A stretch of DNA of 64,000 bases. Origin: Streptomyces sp. Tue 6430 (GTDB lineage: Bacteria > Actinomycetota > Actinomycetes > Streptomycetales > Streptomycetaceae). Of this stretch, positions 62,962 through 64,000 are shown in pieces. A program made the position numbers and the translations under genes. Numbering within the stretch: the stretch's first letter is position 1; every line of letters starts with the position of its first letter. The notes under the pieces were generated by a model that saw nothing but the letters and a program-made list of their open reading frames with translations, was not told where the DNA came from and did no database searches. Where the stretch lies: the NCBI GenBank assembly GCA_021568835.1, contig JAKGSH010000010.1:992001-1056000 (forward strand), given 5' to 3'.

Positions 62962-64000
62962 GTGATCCGTGACGACGCCCTGGACGCGCTGCCCGTGCGG
63001 GCCGCCCTGCCCGCCCTGCACGACGCCCTGGCCGGGCCGGGGACCGCCGTGCTGGCGGCACCGCCCGGCACCGGGAAGACGACGCTGGTGCCGCTCGCGC
63101 TGGCCGGGCTGGTGGGCGAGGGACCGGTCCGGCGGGTGGTGGTGGCGGAGCCGCGGCGGATCGCGGCGCGCGCGGCGGCCCGGCGGATGGCGTGGCTGCT
63201 CGGTGAGCGGACCGGCGGGAGCGTCGGGTTCACCGTGCGCGGCGAGCGCGTCGTCGGGCGGCACACGCGCGTGGAGGTCGTCACCACCGGGGTGCTGCTC
63301 CAGCGTCTCCAGCGCGACCAGGAGCTGACCGGGGTCGACGTGGTGGTGCTGGACGAGTGCCACGAGCGGCACCTGGACGCGGACACGGCGGCCGCCTTCC
63401 TGTGGGACGTGCGCGAGACGCTCCGTCCCGAGCTGGGGCTGGTGGCCGCGTCGGCGACGACCGACACGGAGGGCTGGTCCCGGCTGCTGGGGGGCGCGCC
63501 GGTGGTCGAGGCCCACGGCTCGTCGTACGGCGTCGAGGTGGTGTGGGCGCCTCCGGCCCGGCCGGTGCGGCCGCCGCACGGCATGTCGGTGGACCCCGTG
63601 CTGCTCGCGCACGTGGCGTCGGTGGTGCGGCGGGCGCTGGCGGAGCGTCCGGGGACATCCTGTGCTTCCTGCCCGGGGTCGGCGAGATCGCACGGGTCGC
63701 GGGACGGCTCGCGGACCTGGAGGGGTGGACGTGCTCCAGGTGCACGGGCGGGCGTCCGCGGCGGTGCAGGACGCGGTGCTGGCTCCCGGGGAGCGTCGCC
63801 GGGTCGTGCTGGCCACGTCCGTCGCCGAGTCGTCGCTGACGGTGCCGGGCGTGCGGGTGGTGGTGGACTCGGGCCTGGCGCGCGAGCCGCGGGTGGACCA
63901 CGCGCGCGGGCTGAGCGCGCTGGCGACGGTGCGGGCGTCCGTCGCGGCGGGACGGCAGCGGGCCGGGCGGGCCGGGCGCGAGGCGCCGGGCGTCGTGTAC
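62962..64000 (+). pseudogene. hrpB: ATP-dependent helicase HrpB, 3' truncated by window end, two frameshifts here
   Basis: GTG 62962 (IRDDALDALPVRAALPAL). DEAH-family motifs: Walker A APPGTGKTTLVPLAL, AEPRRIAARAAARRMA, VTTGVLLQRL, VLDECHERHLDADTA (DECH box), ASATTDTEGW, then after the breaks DILCFLPGVGEIARV and VLATSVAESSLTVPGVRVVVDSGLAREPRVD. Bases are missing in GGGG 63651-63654 and GGGG 63722-63725. HrpB is a putative RNA helicase of uncertain role. The gene continues past the window. Confidence 0.9.

Noticed and set aside
61717..63816. Minus-strand open frame of nearly 700 codons across rpsA upstream region, methyltransferase and hrpB
   Set aside because: Antisense shadow of two recognised plus-strand genes; no family features.

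Overview
The window is chromosomal DNA from a Streptomyces species or a very close actinomycete. It is very GC-rich with strong third-position G/C bias, GTG starts are common, and the gene set is typical of the genus: whiA with yvcK/glmR and rapZ, an rbpA-family gene beside secG, a WhiJ-type HTH/DUF397/ATPase locus, a mycothiol-dependent-type enzyme and TerD/TerC proteins. From memory, the order pgi, rbpA-like, secG, tpiA, pgk, gap, whiA, yvcK, rapZ, uvrC, uvrA, uvrB and rpsA matches the S. coelicolor core around SCO1942-SCO1998. No rRNA, tRNA, insertion sequence or prophage was seen.

Layout. 1-3.0 kb: LolD/MacB-like ATPase and FtsX-type permease. 3.0-9.0 kb (minus): gap, pgk, tpiA, secG, an RbpA-family RNA polymerase-binding protein and pgi, a glycolytic block with export and transcription genes. 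9.2-10.4 kb: an M14 carboxypeptidase that has lost the middle of its catalytic domain. 10.6-15.9 kb (minus): overlapping uvrC-rapZ-yvcK-whiA. 16-25.7 kb: HTH protein, Rieske lipoprotein, PfkB kinase, uvrA, MDMPI-like protein, metallo-beta-lactamase-fold hydrolase, aroQ and S66 peptidase. 26-31.2 kb (minus): Ca2+/H+ antiporter, TerC transporter under a convincing yybP-ykoY manganese riboswitch, a TerD fusion protein and a stand-alone TerD. 31.4-34.4 kb: uvrB and an MHYT membrane sensor. 34.7-44.5 kb: secreted phosphodiesterase, Ogt, psuG/sugar kinase, CorA, CBS protein, and an unlinked gltD. 44.6-51.1 kb: AhpD-like protein divergent from a MocR regulator, DUF574 methyltransferase, and the DUF397/HTH/ATPase locus. 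51.2-59.8 kb: FUSC exporter, nucleotidyltransferase, uracil-DNA glycosylase, DoxX, methyltransferase, TPR, coaE and PAC2. 60-64 kb: rpsA with a good promoter and terminator, a methyltransferase, a short palindromic repeat cluster and the start of an HrpB helicase.

About 25 single-base frame breaks affect at least 17 genes, including the housekeeping genes coaE, uvrA and uvrC. Every one that can be placed is a missing base, usually G or C and usually in a G/C run. This is far more likely to be an uncorrected draft assembly than biology. Such genes are listed as type pseudogene because the frame is broken here, with the probable intact product named. By contrast, the M14 internal deletion and the methyltransferase stub look like real gene decay.

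The clearest regulatory element is upstream of terC. The closing helix of the manganese aptamer and a helix that hides the terC ribosome-binding site compete for the same ten nucleotides, which predicts a translational ON switch.
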